Part shown: positions 46,084 to 54,419 of the stretch, piece by piece
Numbering within the stretch: the stretch's first letter is position 1
Layout: every line of letters begins with the position of its first letter
Assembly: GCF_000147815.2 (NCBI RefSeq)
Contig: NC_015957.1
Span: 8,308,001-8,372,000, forward strand
Direction of reading: 5' to 3'
Length of the DNA: 64,000 nt
From: Streptomyces violaceusniger Tu 4113
Lineage (GTDB): Bacteria > Actinomycetota > Actinomycetes > Streptomycetales > Streptomycetaceae
The notes under the pieces: generated by a model
Told to the model about the DNA's origin: nothing
Seen by the model: only the letters and a program-made list of their open reading frames with translations
Database searches by the model: none
Translations under genes and position numbers: made by a program

Positions 46084-47364
46084 CTACTTCCAGTCGCCCT
46101 TGAGGAGCTTGCGGTACGCGTCACCGGCCGACTTCGCGGCCTTCTCCGGTGAGGTCTTGCCGGTGAGGACGTTCGGGAACTGCACCAGGATCGCCTGGAA
46201 GAGGCTGTTGCCCTCGGGGATCCAGGGGCGCTCGACGGCCTTGTCCACGGCGGCCTTGAAGAACTTCACATTGGGGTTCGCGGCCACCGACTTGTCGGAG
46301 TAGACGGAGGTGCGGGTGGGCAGCAGGGAGAGCTTCTCGGTGGTCTTGGCCTGGACCTCGGCCGAGCTCATGTACTGGGCGAAGGCGTAGGAGGCGTCCA
46401 GGTTCTTCGAACCGGCGTAGACGGTGAGGTTCTGGCCGCCCTGCGGGGCGCCCTGGCCCTTGCTGCCGGCCGGGACGGGGACCACTCCGAGGTTGGACTT
46501 GTCCTTGAACGCCTTGCCCGCCAGGGTGTCCTCGATCGCCCACGGCCCGTTGATCGTCATCGCGACGTCGCCGTTCTTGATGGCGTTCTGCATGTTGTCC
46601 CAGCCGTCGGTGGCGTCGGTCTCCGCCGCCTTGGAGGTGACCAGGTCCCGGGCGGCCGCGAACGCCTTGACGCCGGGCTCGTCGTCGATGGTGACCTGCT
46701 TGGCGCCGGTGTCGAGGAGGTCGCCGCCCTCGCCGTAGATGAAGGGCAGGTACCAGTAGGCGTCGTCGCCGCGCAGATACAGACCGGTCTTGCCGGTCTT
46801 CTCCTTGATCTTCTTGGCGGCGGCCTTGAGCTCGGTCCAGTCCTTGGGCGGCTGGACCCCGGCGTCCTTCAGCATCTTCTTGTTGTAGAAGAGGCCGAGG
46901 GTGTCGATGACCTGCGGTACGGCGTAGGTCTTGCCCTTGAACTCGGCACCCGCCAGGGCCTTGGGCAGATAGTCGGACTGGTCCGCGAGGGCGGGGGTGC
47001 CGTCCAGCGGGGCGAGATAGCCGATGTTGGCGAGGTCCTGGGTCCAGGCGACCTCGGTGCGCAGCACATCGGGCGCGCCGGAGCCGCCGGAGCCCGCCGC
47101 GTTCTTGAACTTGGCCAGCGCATCGCCGAAGGGCACATTGACGTAGTTGACCTTGACGTCGGGGTGCTTCTTCGCGAAGCCGAGGGCGAGCTCCTTGTAG
47201 GTGCCCTTCTCCGCCTCGTTCGACGTGTCCCAGTAGGTCACGGTGCCGGAGAGCTTGCCGCCGGACTTCTTGTCGCCGCCGCTGCCGCCGTCGTCACCGC
47301 CGCATGCCGTCGCCGCGAGCGCCATGGCCGCGACGAGTGCGGTGGCCGCTATGCCACGTCGCAT
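46084..47364 (-). CDS. malE: Maltodextrin-binding lipoprotein MalE
   Basis: 426 aa extracellular solute-binding protein of family 1. The signal peptide ends with lipobox ATAC (RRGIAATALVAAMALAATAC), followed by a Gly/Ser/Lys linker. Core features: GTVTYWDTSNEAEKGTYKELALGFAKKHPDVKVNYVNVPFG, VIDTLGLFYNKKMLKDAGV and VAMTINGPWAIED. It captures maltose and maltodextrins and hands them to MalF-MalG. ATG at 47364 follows GGAGGAG. TGCAAG-type repeats lie 64-106 nt upstream of the start. Confidence 0.95.
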   Translation of the reverse strand: MRRGIAATALVAAMALAATACGGDDGGSGGDKKSGGKLSGTVTYWDTSNEAEKGTYKELALGFAKKHPDVKVNYVNVPFGDALAKFKNAAGSGGSGAPDVLRTEVAWTQDLANIGYLAPLDGTPALADQSDYLPKALAGAEFKGKTYAVPQVIDTLGLFYNKKMLKDAGVQPPKDWTELKAAAKKIKEKTGKTGLYLRGDDAYWYLPFIYGEGGDLLDTGAKQVTIDDEPGVKAFAAARDLVTSKAAETDATDGWDNMQNAIKNGDVAMTINGPWAIEDTLAGKAFKDKSNLGVVPVPAGSKGQGAPQGGQNLTVYAGSKNLDASYAFAQYMSSAEVQAKTTEKLSLLPTRTSVYSDKSVAANPNVKFFKAAVDKAVERPWIPEGNSLFQAILVQFPNVLTGKTSPEKAAKSAGDAYRKLLKGDWK

Positions 47365-47427
47365 CTGAACTCCTCCAAAGCCGGCCGCTCCGTCGCGGCC
47401 CCGGGTTGCGGAGGAACGTAACAGGGC

Positions 47428-47470
47428 CGCAAGCCCGCCGAAAGAGCTTGCGGCAAATTTCTGCAAGACG
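47428..47470 (-). promoter_or_regulatory. MalR-type operator cluster upstream of malE
   Basis: CCGCAAGC (47428-47435), CTTGCGGCAA (47447-47456) and CTGCAAG (47461-47467). The CTTGC/GCAA elements are inverted relative to each other and repeat the motif seen before the amylase and glucosidase genes. Confidence 0.65.
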
Positions 47471-47581
47471 CTCGGCATCGTTACGTCCGCGTGTCCCCGC
47501 GGTAGCCGCTCCGCTCCCCTTCGGGCGCTTGACATGCGCCCACAGCACGACCGGAGCCCCCTCCAAGCCCACCAGCGCGCC

Positions 47582-47609
47582 CTGCAAGCTCTTCCGCAAG
47601 GCATTGCAG
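47582..47609 (+). promoter_or_regulatory. MalR-type operator cluster upstream of the alpha-glucosidase gene
   Basis: CTGCAAGC, then CCGCAAGG, then ATTGCAG within 28 bp, ending 18 nt before the start codon. Together with the malE site this gives two operators in the 264-bp divergent spacer between malE and the glucosidase gene. Confidence 0.65.
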
Positions 47610-47627
47610 AGCTGTTACGTTCGCGCC

Positions 47628-49289
47628 ATGACCCAGGAGCTCACGACCTCCCTTCCCACCGAGCCGGTGCGACCGTCCGAGAGCCCCGGATGGTGGCGCG
47701 ACGCCGTCATCTACCAGGTGTACGTACGGTCCTTCGCCGACAGCGACGGCGACGGGATCGGCGATCTGCGCGGGGTGCGGGAGCGGCTGCCGCACCTCGC
47801 CGGGCTGGGTGTGGACGCCGTCTGGCTGACCCCCTTCTACGCCTCCCCGCAGGCCGACGGCGGCTACGACGTGGCCGACTACCGCACCGTGGACCCGCTC
47901 TTCGGCACCCTCGGCGACGCCGACGACCTGGTGCGCACCGCCCATGAGCTGGGGCTGAGGGTGATCGTGGACGTCGTCCCGAACCACAGCTCGGACCAGC
48001 ACCCCTGGTTCCGCGAGGCGCTCGCCGACCGGCCCGGCGGCGCGGCCCGCACCCGGTACCACTTCCGCCGCGGCCGCGGCGTGCACGGCGAACTGCCGCC
48101 GAACGACTGGGAGTCGGTCTTCGGCGGCCCCGCCTGGACCCGTACCACCGATCCGGACGGCACCCCCGGCGAGTGGTATCTGCACCTCTTCGCCCCTGAG
48201 CAGCCCGACCTCAACTGGGACTCCTCCGAGGTGCGTGCCGAATTCGACTCGGTGCTGCGCTTCTGGCTGGACCTGGGCGTGGACGGCTTCCGGATCGATG
48301 TCGCGCACGGCATGGTCAAGGCCGCCGGGCTGCCCGACATCGGCCGCACCGAACAGGCCAAGCTGATCGGCTCCCAGGTGCTGCCGTTCTTCGACCAGGA
48401 CGGGGTGCACGAGATCCACCGCTCCTGGCGCCGGCTGCTGGACTCCTACCCCGGTGACCGGATCGGCGTCGCCGAGGCATGGGCGCCCACCTCCGAGCGG
48501 CTGGCCCTCTACGTACGCCCGGACGAGCTGCACCAGGCGTTCAACTTCCAGTTCCTCAAGTGCCCGTGGGACGCGGCCGCGATGCGCCAGGTGATCGACG
48601 AGTCGCTGGCCGCGACCGGCTCCGTCGGCGCCCCCACCACCTGGGTGCTCTCCAACCACGACGTGGTCCGGCACACCACCCGTTACGCCGACGGCGGCCC
48701 GGGGCGGGGGCTCGCCCGCGCCCGCGCCGCGGCCCTGCTCACCCTCGCGCTGCCCGGCTCGTCCTATCTCTACCAGGGCGAGGAGCTGGGCCTTCCCGAG
48801 GTGACCGACCTGCCGGACGAGCTGCGCCAGGACCCGGCCTTCTTCCGCACCTCCGCCGACGGGCAGGACGGCCAGGACGGTCAGGACGGCTTCCGCGACG
48901 GCTGCCGGGTGCCCCTGCCCTGGACCCGCTCCGGCGACAGTTACGGCTTCGGCCCCGGCGGGAGCTGGCTGCCCCAGCCGGACGCCTGGTCCGGGCTGTC
49001 GGTGGAGGCGCAGACCGGCGACCCCGGCTCCACGCTGGAGCTGTACCGCGGCGCGCTCGCGCTCCGCCGTGAGCTGCCGGGCCTGGGGGACGGGCCGATG
49101 AGCTGGCTTCAGGCCCCGGCGGGGGTGCTCGCGCTGTCCCGGCCGGGCCTGGTGTGCACGCTCAACACCCTCGCAGAAGAGGTCGAACTGCCGGTCCCGG
49201 GGCGTGCGCTGCTGTCGTCGGCGCCGCTTTCGTACGGGGCCGGAACCGTACGCATTCCGCCTGATTCATGCGCGTGGTGGGCAATCTGA
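47628..49289 (+). CDS. Cytoplasmic alpha-glucosidase (GH13)
   Basis: 553 aa without a signal peptide. GH13 oligo-1,6-glucosidase/alpha-glucosidase motifs: WWRDAVIYQVYVRSFADSDGDGIGDL, VIVDVVPNHSSDQHPWF, nucleophile Asp224 in GFRIDVAHG, acid/base Glu283 in GVAEAW, and Asp345 in LSNHDVVRH. It hydrolyses imported maltodextrins to glucose. A small GQDGQDGQDG repeat lies in a loop at about residue 410. ATG at 47628 is divergent from malE with operator repeats between. The second LacI gene follows 25 nt downstream, probably in the same transcript. Corresponds to the streptomycete malA/aglA-type gene. Confidence 0.93.
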   Translation: MTQELTTSLPTEPVRPSESPGWWRDAVIYQVYVRSFADSDGDGIGDLRGVRERLPHLAGLGVDAVWLTPFYASPQADGGYDVADYRTVDPLFGTLGDADDLVRTAHELGLRVIVDVVPNHSSDQHPWFREALADRPGGAARTRYHFRRGRGVHGELPPNDWESVFGGPAWTRTTDPDGTPGEWYLHLFAPEQPDLNWDSSEVRAEFDSVLRFWLDLGVDGFRIDVAHGMVKAAGLPDIGRTEQAKLIGSQVLPFFDQDGVHEIHRSWRRLLDSYPGDRIGVAEAWAPTSERLALYVRPDELHQAFNFQFLKCPWDAAAMRQVIDESLAATGSVGAPTTWVLSNHDVVRHTTRYADGGPGRGLARARAAALLTLALPGSSYLYQGEELGLPEVTDLPDELRQDPAFFRTSADGQDGQDGQDGFRDGCRVPLPWTRSGDSYGFGPGGSWLPQPDAWSGLSVEAQTGDPGSTLELYRGALALRRELPGLGDGPMSWLQAPAGVLALSRPGLVCTLNTLAEEVELPVPGRALLSSAPLSYGAGTVRIPPDSCAWWAI

Positions 49290-49314
49290 CACGCGACCGG
49301 TACAGTCCCACTCC

Positions 49315-50367
49315 ATGACCGCACGGCTTGCTGACATCGCAGCCCAGGCGGGGGTCAGCGAAGCCACCGTCAGCCGCGTCCTCAACGGCAGGCCGGGGGT
49401 GGCCACGGCCACCCGCGAGTCCGTCCTCGCCGCCCTGGACGTCCTCGGCTATGAGCGGCCCGTGCGGTTGCGGCAGCGCAGCGCCGGGCTGGTGGGACTG
49501 ATCACCCCCGAGCTGGAGAACCCGATCTTCCCCGCGCTCGCCCAGGTCATCGGGCAAGCGCTCACCCGGCAGGGCTACACCCCGGTGCTGGCCACCCAGA
49601 CCCCCGGCGGCTCGACGGAGGACGAGCTGACCGAGATGCTGGTGGACCGGGGCGTGGCCGGGATCATCTTCGTCTCCGGGCTGCACGCGGACACCTCGGC
49701 CGATATGCAGCGCTATGACCAGTTGCGCGGCCAGGGTGTTCCGTTCGTGCTGGTGGACGGCTTCTCGCCGAAGGTGCGGGCGCCGTTCATCTCCCCCGAC
49801 GACCGGGCGGCGATGGGGCTGGCGGTCACCCATCTGGTCTCGCTCGGGCACACCCGGATCGGTCTCGCGCTCGGGCCGAAGCGGTTCGTTCCCGTACTGC
49901 GCAAGATCGAAGGCTTCCAGCAGGCGATGCGGGACCGGCTGGGGCTCTCCCCGGAGGAGTCCGAGGAGCTGATCCAGCATTCGCTGTACACCCTGGAGGG
50001 CGGCCAGGCGGCGGCGACCGCGCTGATCGACCGGGGCTGTACGGCGGTGGTGTGCGCGAGCGACATGATGGCGCTGGGCGCCATCCGGGCGGCCCGGCAG
50101 CGGGGTCTGGGGGTCCCTCAGAACGTCTCGGTGGTCGGCTTCGACGACTCCCCGCTGATCGCCTTCACCGATCCGCCGCTGACCACCATCCGTAAGCCGG
50201 TGCAGTCGATGGGGCAGGCGGCGGTGCGGGCGCTGCTGGAGGAGATCGGCGGCACTCCGACCCCGCCCAGCGAGTTCGTCTTCCTTCCCGAACTGGTGGT
50301 GCGCGGCTCGACGGCATCGGCCCACGGGGTGGAGGCGCGGGGCCGGGCGACCGGGGGCGCGGCTTAG
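49315..50367 (+). CDS. malR: LacI-family repressor following the alpha-glucosidase gene (second MalR-like copy)
   Basis: 350 aa. Helix-turn-helix RLADIAAQAGVSEATVSRVLNGRPGVA and sensor domain LVGLITPELENPIFPALAQVIGQAL, VVGFDDSPLIAFTDPPLTTIRKPV. The protein is similar throughout to the LacI at 43123; the recognition helix is the same except for one residue, so both should bind the same TGCAAG-type operators. ATG at 49315, 25 nt after the glucosidase stop. Which of the two is the orthologue of characterised MalR cannot be settled by eye; the symbol is tentative. Confidence 0.85.
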   Translation: MTARLADIAAQAGVSEATVSRVLNGRPGVATATRESVLAALDVLGYERPVRLRQRSAGLVGLITPELENPIFPALAQVIGQALTRQGYTPVLATQTPGGSTEDELTEMLVDRGVAGIIFVSGLHADTSADMQRYDQLRGQGVPFVLVDGFSPKVRAPFISPDDRAAMGLAVTHLVSLGHTRIGLALGPKRFVPVLRKIEGFQQAMRDRLGLSPEESEELIQHSLYTLEGGQAAATALIDRGCTAVVCASDMMALGAIRAARQRGLGVPQNVSVVGFDDSPLIAFTDPPLTTIRKPVQSMGQAAVRALLEEIGGTPTPPSEFVFLPELVVRGSTASAHGVEARGRATGGAA

Positions 50368-50492
50368 GCCCTGGCCTGCGGACGTAGGTGTACATACGCC
50401 CTATAGAGGACCCCCGGACCAGGACATAAGCAATCAAGACCCGATGCCGCGGATGATCTGCGGGTGGACGTCGTCTGGCAGACTGTTGCCCT

Positions 50493-51341
50493 ATGGGTGG
50501 AGCGACTATCAGGACGACGGCGGGCCGAATGGCCACCCCGGCACTTCTCGCGGACACCGATGCGGCACGGGCGCCGCACCACACCATGAGGGACCGGTTG
50601 CGTACGCCCAGAAGGCCCCGGCTCTGGTTCGAGATCGTCCTCATCGCCGTCAGTTACTGGACATATTCGCTGATTCGCAACGCCGTTCCGGAGCAGCGGC
50701 CGGAGGCGCTGCGCAACGCGGGCTGGATCTGGGAGTGGGAGCACCGGCTCGGCATGGCCTTCGAACGGGGCGTCAACCATGCGATCGACTCGGTGAGCTG
50801 GCTCATCGTGGGCATGAACTACTACTACGCGACGCTCCACTTCATCGTGACGCTCGGCGTGCTGGTGTGGCTCTACCACTGGCATCCGGGCCGCTACGCC
50901 GCCACCCGGCTCGCGCTCTTCGCGACCACGGGCGTGGCCCTGCTCGGCTACTACTTCTTTCCGCTGGCCCCGCCCCGGCTGATGAGCGGCGGACATTTCA
51001 TCGACACCGTCGTGGCGCACCACACCTGGGGCTCGATGGCCTCGGGGAACCTCGCCGATATGTCGAACCAGTACGCGGCGATGCCCTCGATGCACATCGG
51101 CTGGTCGCTGTGGTGTGGTCTGACCATCGCCACGCTGGCCCGTCCGGTGTGGGTGAAGGTGCTGGGGCTGCTCTACCCCTCGGCCACGCTGCTGGTGATC
51201 GTCGCCACCGCCAACCACTTCTGGATGGACGCGGTCGGCGGGGTCGTCTGTCTCTCCTTCGGTTTCGTGCTGTCGTGCGCGTGGTACGGCTCGCTGCCGT
51301 ACCGGCTGCCGAAGCAGGTGGCCGTGATCTGCACGGCTTGA
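50493..51341 (+). CDS. PAP2-superfamily membrane protein
   Basis: 282 aa with about six membrane helices. The PAP2_3-type phosphatase/transferase motifs are readable: the central MPSMHIGWSLWCG (histidine of motif 2) and ATANHFWMDAVGG (histidine and aspartate of motif 3). This branch includes inositol-phosphate transferases and lipid phosphate phosphatases; the substrate is not known here. ATG at 50493 has no clear ribosome site; an internal ATG at 50529 is an alternative. A CTATAG box lies about 90 nt upstream. Confidence 0.85.
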   Translation: MGGATIRTTAGRMATPALLADTDAARAPHHTMRDRLRTPRRPRLWFEIVLIAVSYWTYSLIRNAVPEQRPEALRNAGWIWEWEHRLGMAFERGVNHAIDSVSWLIVGMNYYYATLHFIVTLGVLVWLYHWHPGRYAATRLALFATTGVALLGYYFFPLAPPRLMSGGHFIDTVVAHHTWGSMASGNLADMSNQYAAMPSMHIGWSLWCGLTIATLARPVWVKVLGLLYPSATLLVIVATANHFWMDAVGGVVCLSFGFVLSCAWYGSLPYRLPKQVAVICTA

Positions 51342-51465
51342 TCGTCCCCGGCGGAGCCGCCATTCTCTGTTCGGCATGTCCGACATGAGTTCAGGGGCTC
51401 CATGTGTCGCGCTGATCGACGCGGAATGAGCACGATGAGCGTGACGAAAGGGACCACCGGCCACC

Positions 51466-52416
51466 GTGCACACCGCCGACACCGCTGACGCGTCTGTATC
51501 CGCGTCCGTATCCGCGTCCTCCGTATCCGCGTCCTCCGTATCCGCGTCCTCCGTATCCACCGGCGCCGTCGCCGCTCCTGGCGTGCTGCTCCCCCGGCCC
51601 CGTACCGCCGGGCGGCCGCGCTTCCCGCTGGTGGCCACCGACCTCGACGGCACGCTGCTGCGCAAGGATCTGACGGTCTCGCCCCGCACCCGTGAGGCGC
51701 TCGCCCTCGTCCGGGCCGCCGGGGCGCGGCATCTGGTGGTCACCGGGCGCCCGGCCGCGTCCTGCCGGGAGTTCCTGGTCGCGATCGGCTACCGGGGGCT
51801 CGCGGTGTGCGGACAGGGCGCGCAGTTGTACGACGCCTCCGCGGACCGGCTGCTGGTCTCGGCGTCACTGGACCGGGAGCTGGCCCGGTCGGTGGTGGAG
51901 CGCACGGAGGAGGCGCTGAGCGCGGGGCCGCTGGAGCTCGCCGTGGTGACGGCGGCGCCCGAGAACCGCTTCGTCGTCACCGCTCACTTCACCGACCGGA
52001 GGCGCCCGGAGTGGGGGCTGGCCGAGCGGGAGGAGCTGTGGGCGGCGCCGATCGAGAAGGTGCTGATGCGCCATCGGACGGTGGCGGACGGGCTGGTCGC
52101 CGAGGCAGCGGAGCGGGTGGGCGCGGGCGAGGTGGCGGTGACCCACTCCGAGAAGGGCATGATCGAGGTGCTCCCCGCCGGGACGGACAAGGCGGTGGGG
52201 CTGCAACTGGCCGCCGACCGCATGGGGTTCACGCCCGCGGAGACGATCGCGTTCGGCGACATGCCCAATGACCTCCCGCTGCTGGGCTGGGCCGGATACG
52301 GGGTCGCGATGGGCAACGCGCATCAGGATCTGATGGCGATAGCCGATGAGGTGGCGCCGTCCCATGAAGAGGACGGGGTCGCGGTGGTGCTTGAACGGCT
52401 GTTCGCCCACCCTTGA
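51466..52416 (+). CDS. Cof-type HAD-superfamily phosphatase
   Basis: 316 aa. HAD motifs: nucleophile and general acid in ATDLDGTLLRKD, motif II VTGRPAA, motif III lysine in GTDKAVGLQL, motif IV GDMPNDLPLL. The large C2 cap is of the Cof type, active on sugar phosphates, FMN or similar. An unusual Ser/Val/Ala-rich N-terminal stretch of about 45 residues (repeats of SVSAS) is coded by 15-bp tandem repeats at about 51500-51560; it is probably disordered. GTG at 51466. Single gene. Confidence 0.88.
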   Translation: MHTADTADASVSASVSASSVSASSVSASSVSTGAVAAPGVLLPRPRTAGRPRFPLVATDLDGTLLRKDLTVSPRTREALALVRAAGARHLVVTGRPAASCREFLVAIGYRGLAVCGQGAQLYDASADRLLVSASLDRELARSVVERTEEALSAGPLELAVVTAAPENRFVVTAHFTDRRRPEWGLAEREELWAAPIEKVLMRHRTVADGLVAEAAERVGAGEVAVTHSEKGMIEVLPAGTDKAVGLQLAADRMGFTPAETIAFGDMPNDLPLLGWAGYGVAMGNAHQDLMAIADEVAPSHEEDGVAVVLERLFAHP

Positions 52417-52465
52417 GCGGCTCTCGCATCACACTCGCGACCGGTTGGAGCCGCCCGCCACGCCC

Positions 52466-52494
52466 TTGACTAGACATACACAACTAAACAAAAT
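52466..52494 (+). promoter_or_regulatory. Promoter for a probably leaderless transcript
   Basis: TTGACT at 52466-52471 and CAAAAT at 52489-52494 are 17 nt apart, in a locally AT-rich stretch. Transcription from it would begin at about 52501-52502, exactly at the GTG start of the PLP enzyme gene, which lacks a ribosome-binding site. Confidence 0.5.
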
Positions 52495-52501
52495 ATCCAA
52501 G

Positions 52502-53665
52502 GTGCGAGCTGAACCACGAGCTGAACCCCGCTACGTCGACGAGCGCTCCGGAGCCACGTACTCCATCGACGACCCCCGCTGGTGCGGTGACGACGGGGCT
52601 CCCCTCACCGTCTCCGCGCTGCCCGGCATCACCCGCGAGCAGGTGGACACCGGGGCCCGGTCACTCTGGCGCTACCGAGCGGCCCTCCCGGTGCGCATCG
52701 ACGCCCCGGTGTCACTGGGTGAAGGGTGCACCCCGCTGGTCGAGAAAGACTGGGGGGAGGATCGGATTCTCTTCAAGCTGGAGTGGTTCAGCCCCACCGG
52801 CAGCTTCAAGGACCGCGGCACCAGCGTGATGATCTCGCTCCTCGCCCAGCGGGGCGTACGGGAGGTCATCGAGGACAGCTCCGGCAACGGCGGGGCCTCC
52901 GTCTCGGCGTACTGCGCCGCGGCCGGCATCCGGGCCAGGATCCTCGCCCCCGCCACCACCTCCCCCGCGAAGATCCTCCAGAGCCGGGCGTACGGCGCCG
53001 AGGTCGAGCTGGTGCCCGGCGACCGGGACGCCACGGCGGCGGAGGCGCTGCGCCAGTCGGCCCATACGTACTACGCCAGCCACAACTGGCACCCCTTCTT
53101 CCTCCAGGGCACCAAGACCCTGGCGTACGAGCTGTGGGAGGACCTGGGCTTCACCGCGCCGGACGCCGTGGTGACCGTGGCGGGCGCGGGCAGCACCGTG
53201 CTCGGCTGCGACCTCGGCTTCTCCGAGCTGCTCGCCGCGGGCCAGATCGCCCACCGCCCCCGGCTGCTCGTGGCCCAGCCCGCCCACTGCGCACCGCTCC
53301 ACGCCGCGTTCCACGCGGGCACGGAGGCCCCGGTGCCGTTCGACCACGCCCCGACCATCGCCGAGGGCACGGCCATCCGGGAGCCCGTCCGCTTCCCGGA
53401 GGTGCTGCGCGCCATCCGCCGCTCGGACGGCGACATGGCGGCCATCCCGGAGGACGCGATCGCCGCGGCGGTCCGCCGGCTGACCGCGATGGGGCTGTAC
53501 GCGGAGCCGACCAGCGCGACGGCCGCAGCGGCGATCGAGGTCTTCCGGGCCCGGGGCGCGATCCGCCCCGGTGAGACGACGGTGGTGCTGCTGACCGGGT
53601 CGGGCCTGAAGGCGACGCCGACGATGACGGAGCTCTTCGCACCGGAGGGCGGTGGGCCGCGTTGA
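52502..53665 (+). CDS. Fold-type II PLP enzyme, threonine-synthase-like
   Basis: 387 aa. PLP lysine Lys103 in SPTGSFKDRGT, phosphate-binding loop SSGNGGASVSAY and the C-terminal LLTGSGLKA are typical of threonine synthase and related ammonia-lyases. It contains an N-terminal RYVDERSGATYSIDDPRW segment resembling the zinc-ribbon-like start of such proteins, but without its cysteines. The partner regulator suggests catabolism of an amino acid rather than threonine synthesis. GTG at 52502 is the first sensible codon; it has no ribosome site but lies right at the expected transcription start. The stop overlaps the regulator's start by 4 nt (TTGA). Confidence 0.82.
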   Translation: MRAEPRAEPRYVDERSGATYSIDDPRWCGDDGAPLTVSALPGITREQVDTGARSLWRYRAALPVRIDAPVSLGEGCTPLVEKDWGEDRILFKLEWFSPTGSFKDRGTSVMISLLAQRGVREVIEDSSGNGGASVSAYCAAAGIRARILAPATTSPAKILQSRAYGAEVELVPGDRDATAAEALRQSAHTYYASHNWHPFFLQGTKTLAYELWEDLGFTAPDAVVTVAGAGSTVLGCDLGFSELLAAGQIAHRPRLLVAQPAHCAPLHAAFHAGTEAPVPFDHAPTIAEGTAIREPVRFPEVLRAIRRSDGDMAAIPEDAIAAAVRRLTAMGLYAEPTSATAAAAIEVFRARGAIRPGETTVVLLTGSGLKATPTMTELFAPEGGGPR

Positions 53666-54363
53666 CCGAGGAGGAACGGGACGGGACGGCCGGGTCGACG
53701 GGGTCAGCGGGAACGGCCGGGGCAGCAGCAGGGGGGACAGCCGAGGACGAGCTGCTGCTGCGCGAGGCCGAGAAGATCGTGGTCGCCATCGGCCGGATGT
53801 TCCCCGGGCTGTGCGAGGTGGTCCTCCACGATCTGCGCAACCCCGACCAGTCCATCCGCGCCATCGAGAGCAATCTCTCCGGCCGCGAGGTGGGCCAGCC
53901 CACCACCGAGCTGGGCCTGGCCCGGATCCAGGACCCCGGCTTCCCCGACATCGTGCAGAACTACGCCAACCGCTTCCCGGACGGCCGCCCGGCGAAGAGC
54001 ACCTCGATCGGCATCAAGAACGGCGCGGGCCAGTACGTCGCCGCCATCTGCCTCAACTTGGACGTCTCCCTCTTCGGAAGCGTCGCCCGCAGCCTCAACA
54101 ACCTCATCCGGACCGATGAGCAGCAGCAGCCGCTCACCGAGACCCTCCGCGCCCGTACCGCCGCGGAGCTGCGCACGGTCATCGAGGAATTCGCCGCCGC
54201 CCGCGGCCAGACCCCGCGCAGCCTGGGCACCCCCGCCAAGAAGGAACTCGTCCGCAGCCTCAAGACCAGCGGCTACCTCCAGGTGAAGCACTCCGTCCAG
54301 GTGGTCACCGAACTGCTCGGCGTCTCACGGGCCACGGTCTACAACTACCTGCGCACGCCCTAG
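53662..54363 (+). CDS. DauR/YheO-type transcriptional regulator (PAS-like plus HTH)
   Basis: 233 aa. An N-terminal low-complexity stretch (Gly/Thr/Ala) precedes a YheO-type PAS-like domain (about 30-145: IVVAIGRMFPGLCEVVLHDLRNPDQSIRAIESNLSGREVG, TSIGIKNGAGQYVAAICLNLD). A C-terminal helix-turn-helix (about 175-230: LVRSLKTSGYLQVKHSVQVVTELLGVSRATVYNYL) follows. The family includes the D-arginine regulator DauR. The start is probably TTG at 53662, overlapping the PLP enzyme's stop, so both are made together; it probably senses the enzyme's substrate. Confidence 0.87.
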   Translation: MTEEERDGTAGSTGSAGTAGAAAGGTAEDELLLREAEKIVVAIGRMFPGLCEVVLHDLRNPDQSIRAIESNLSGREVGQPTTELGLARIQDPGFPDIVQNYANRFPDGRPAKSTSIGIKNGAGQYVAAICLNLDVSLFGSVARSLNNLIRTDEQQQPLTETLRARTAAELRTVIEEFAAARGQTPRSLGTPAKKELVRSLKTSGYLQVKHSVQVVTELLGVSRATVYNYLRTP

Positions 54364-54419
54364 ACGTCGTCTTTTCGCCCCCCCCTCACCCGATGAATCG
54401 GCCTCTAGGCTGAGAACTC

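Noticed and set aside
50385..50405. TGTACA-centred inverted repeat as an operator for the PAP2 gene.
   Set aside because: Only the central 6 bp are symmetric; the outer matches are too weak to support a named site.
53662..53700. A later ATG or GTG start for the DauR-like regulator.
   Set aside because: No start codon with a ribosome site occurs before the PAS-like domain; the TTG overlapping the upstream stop fits translational coupling.
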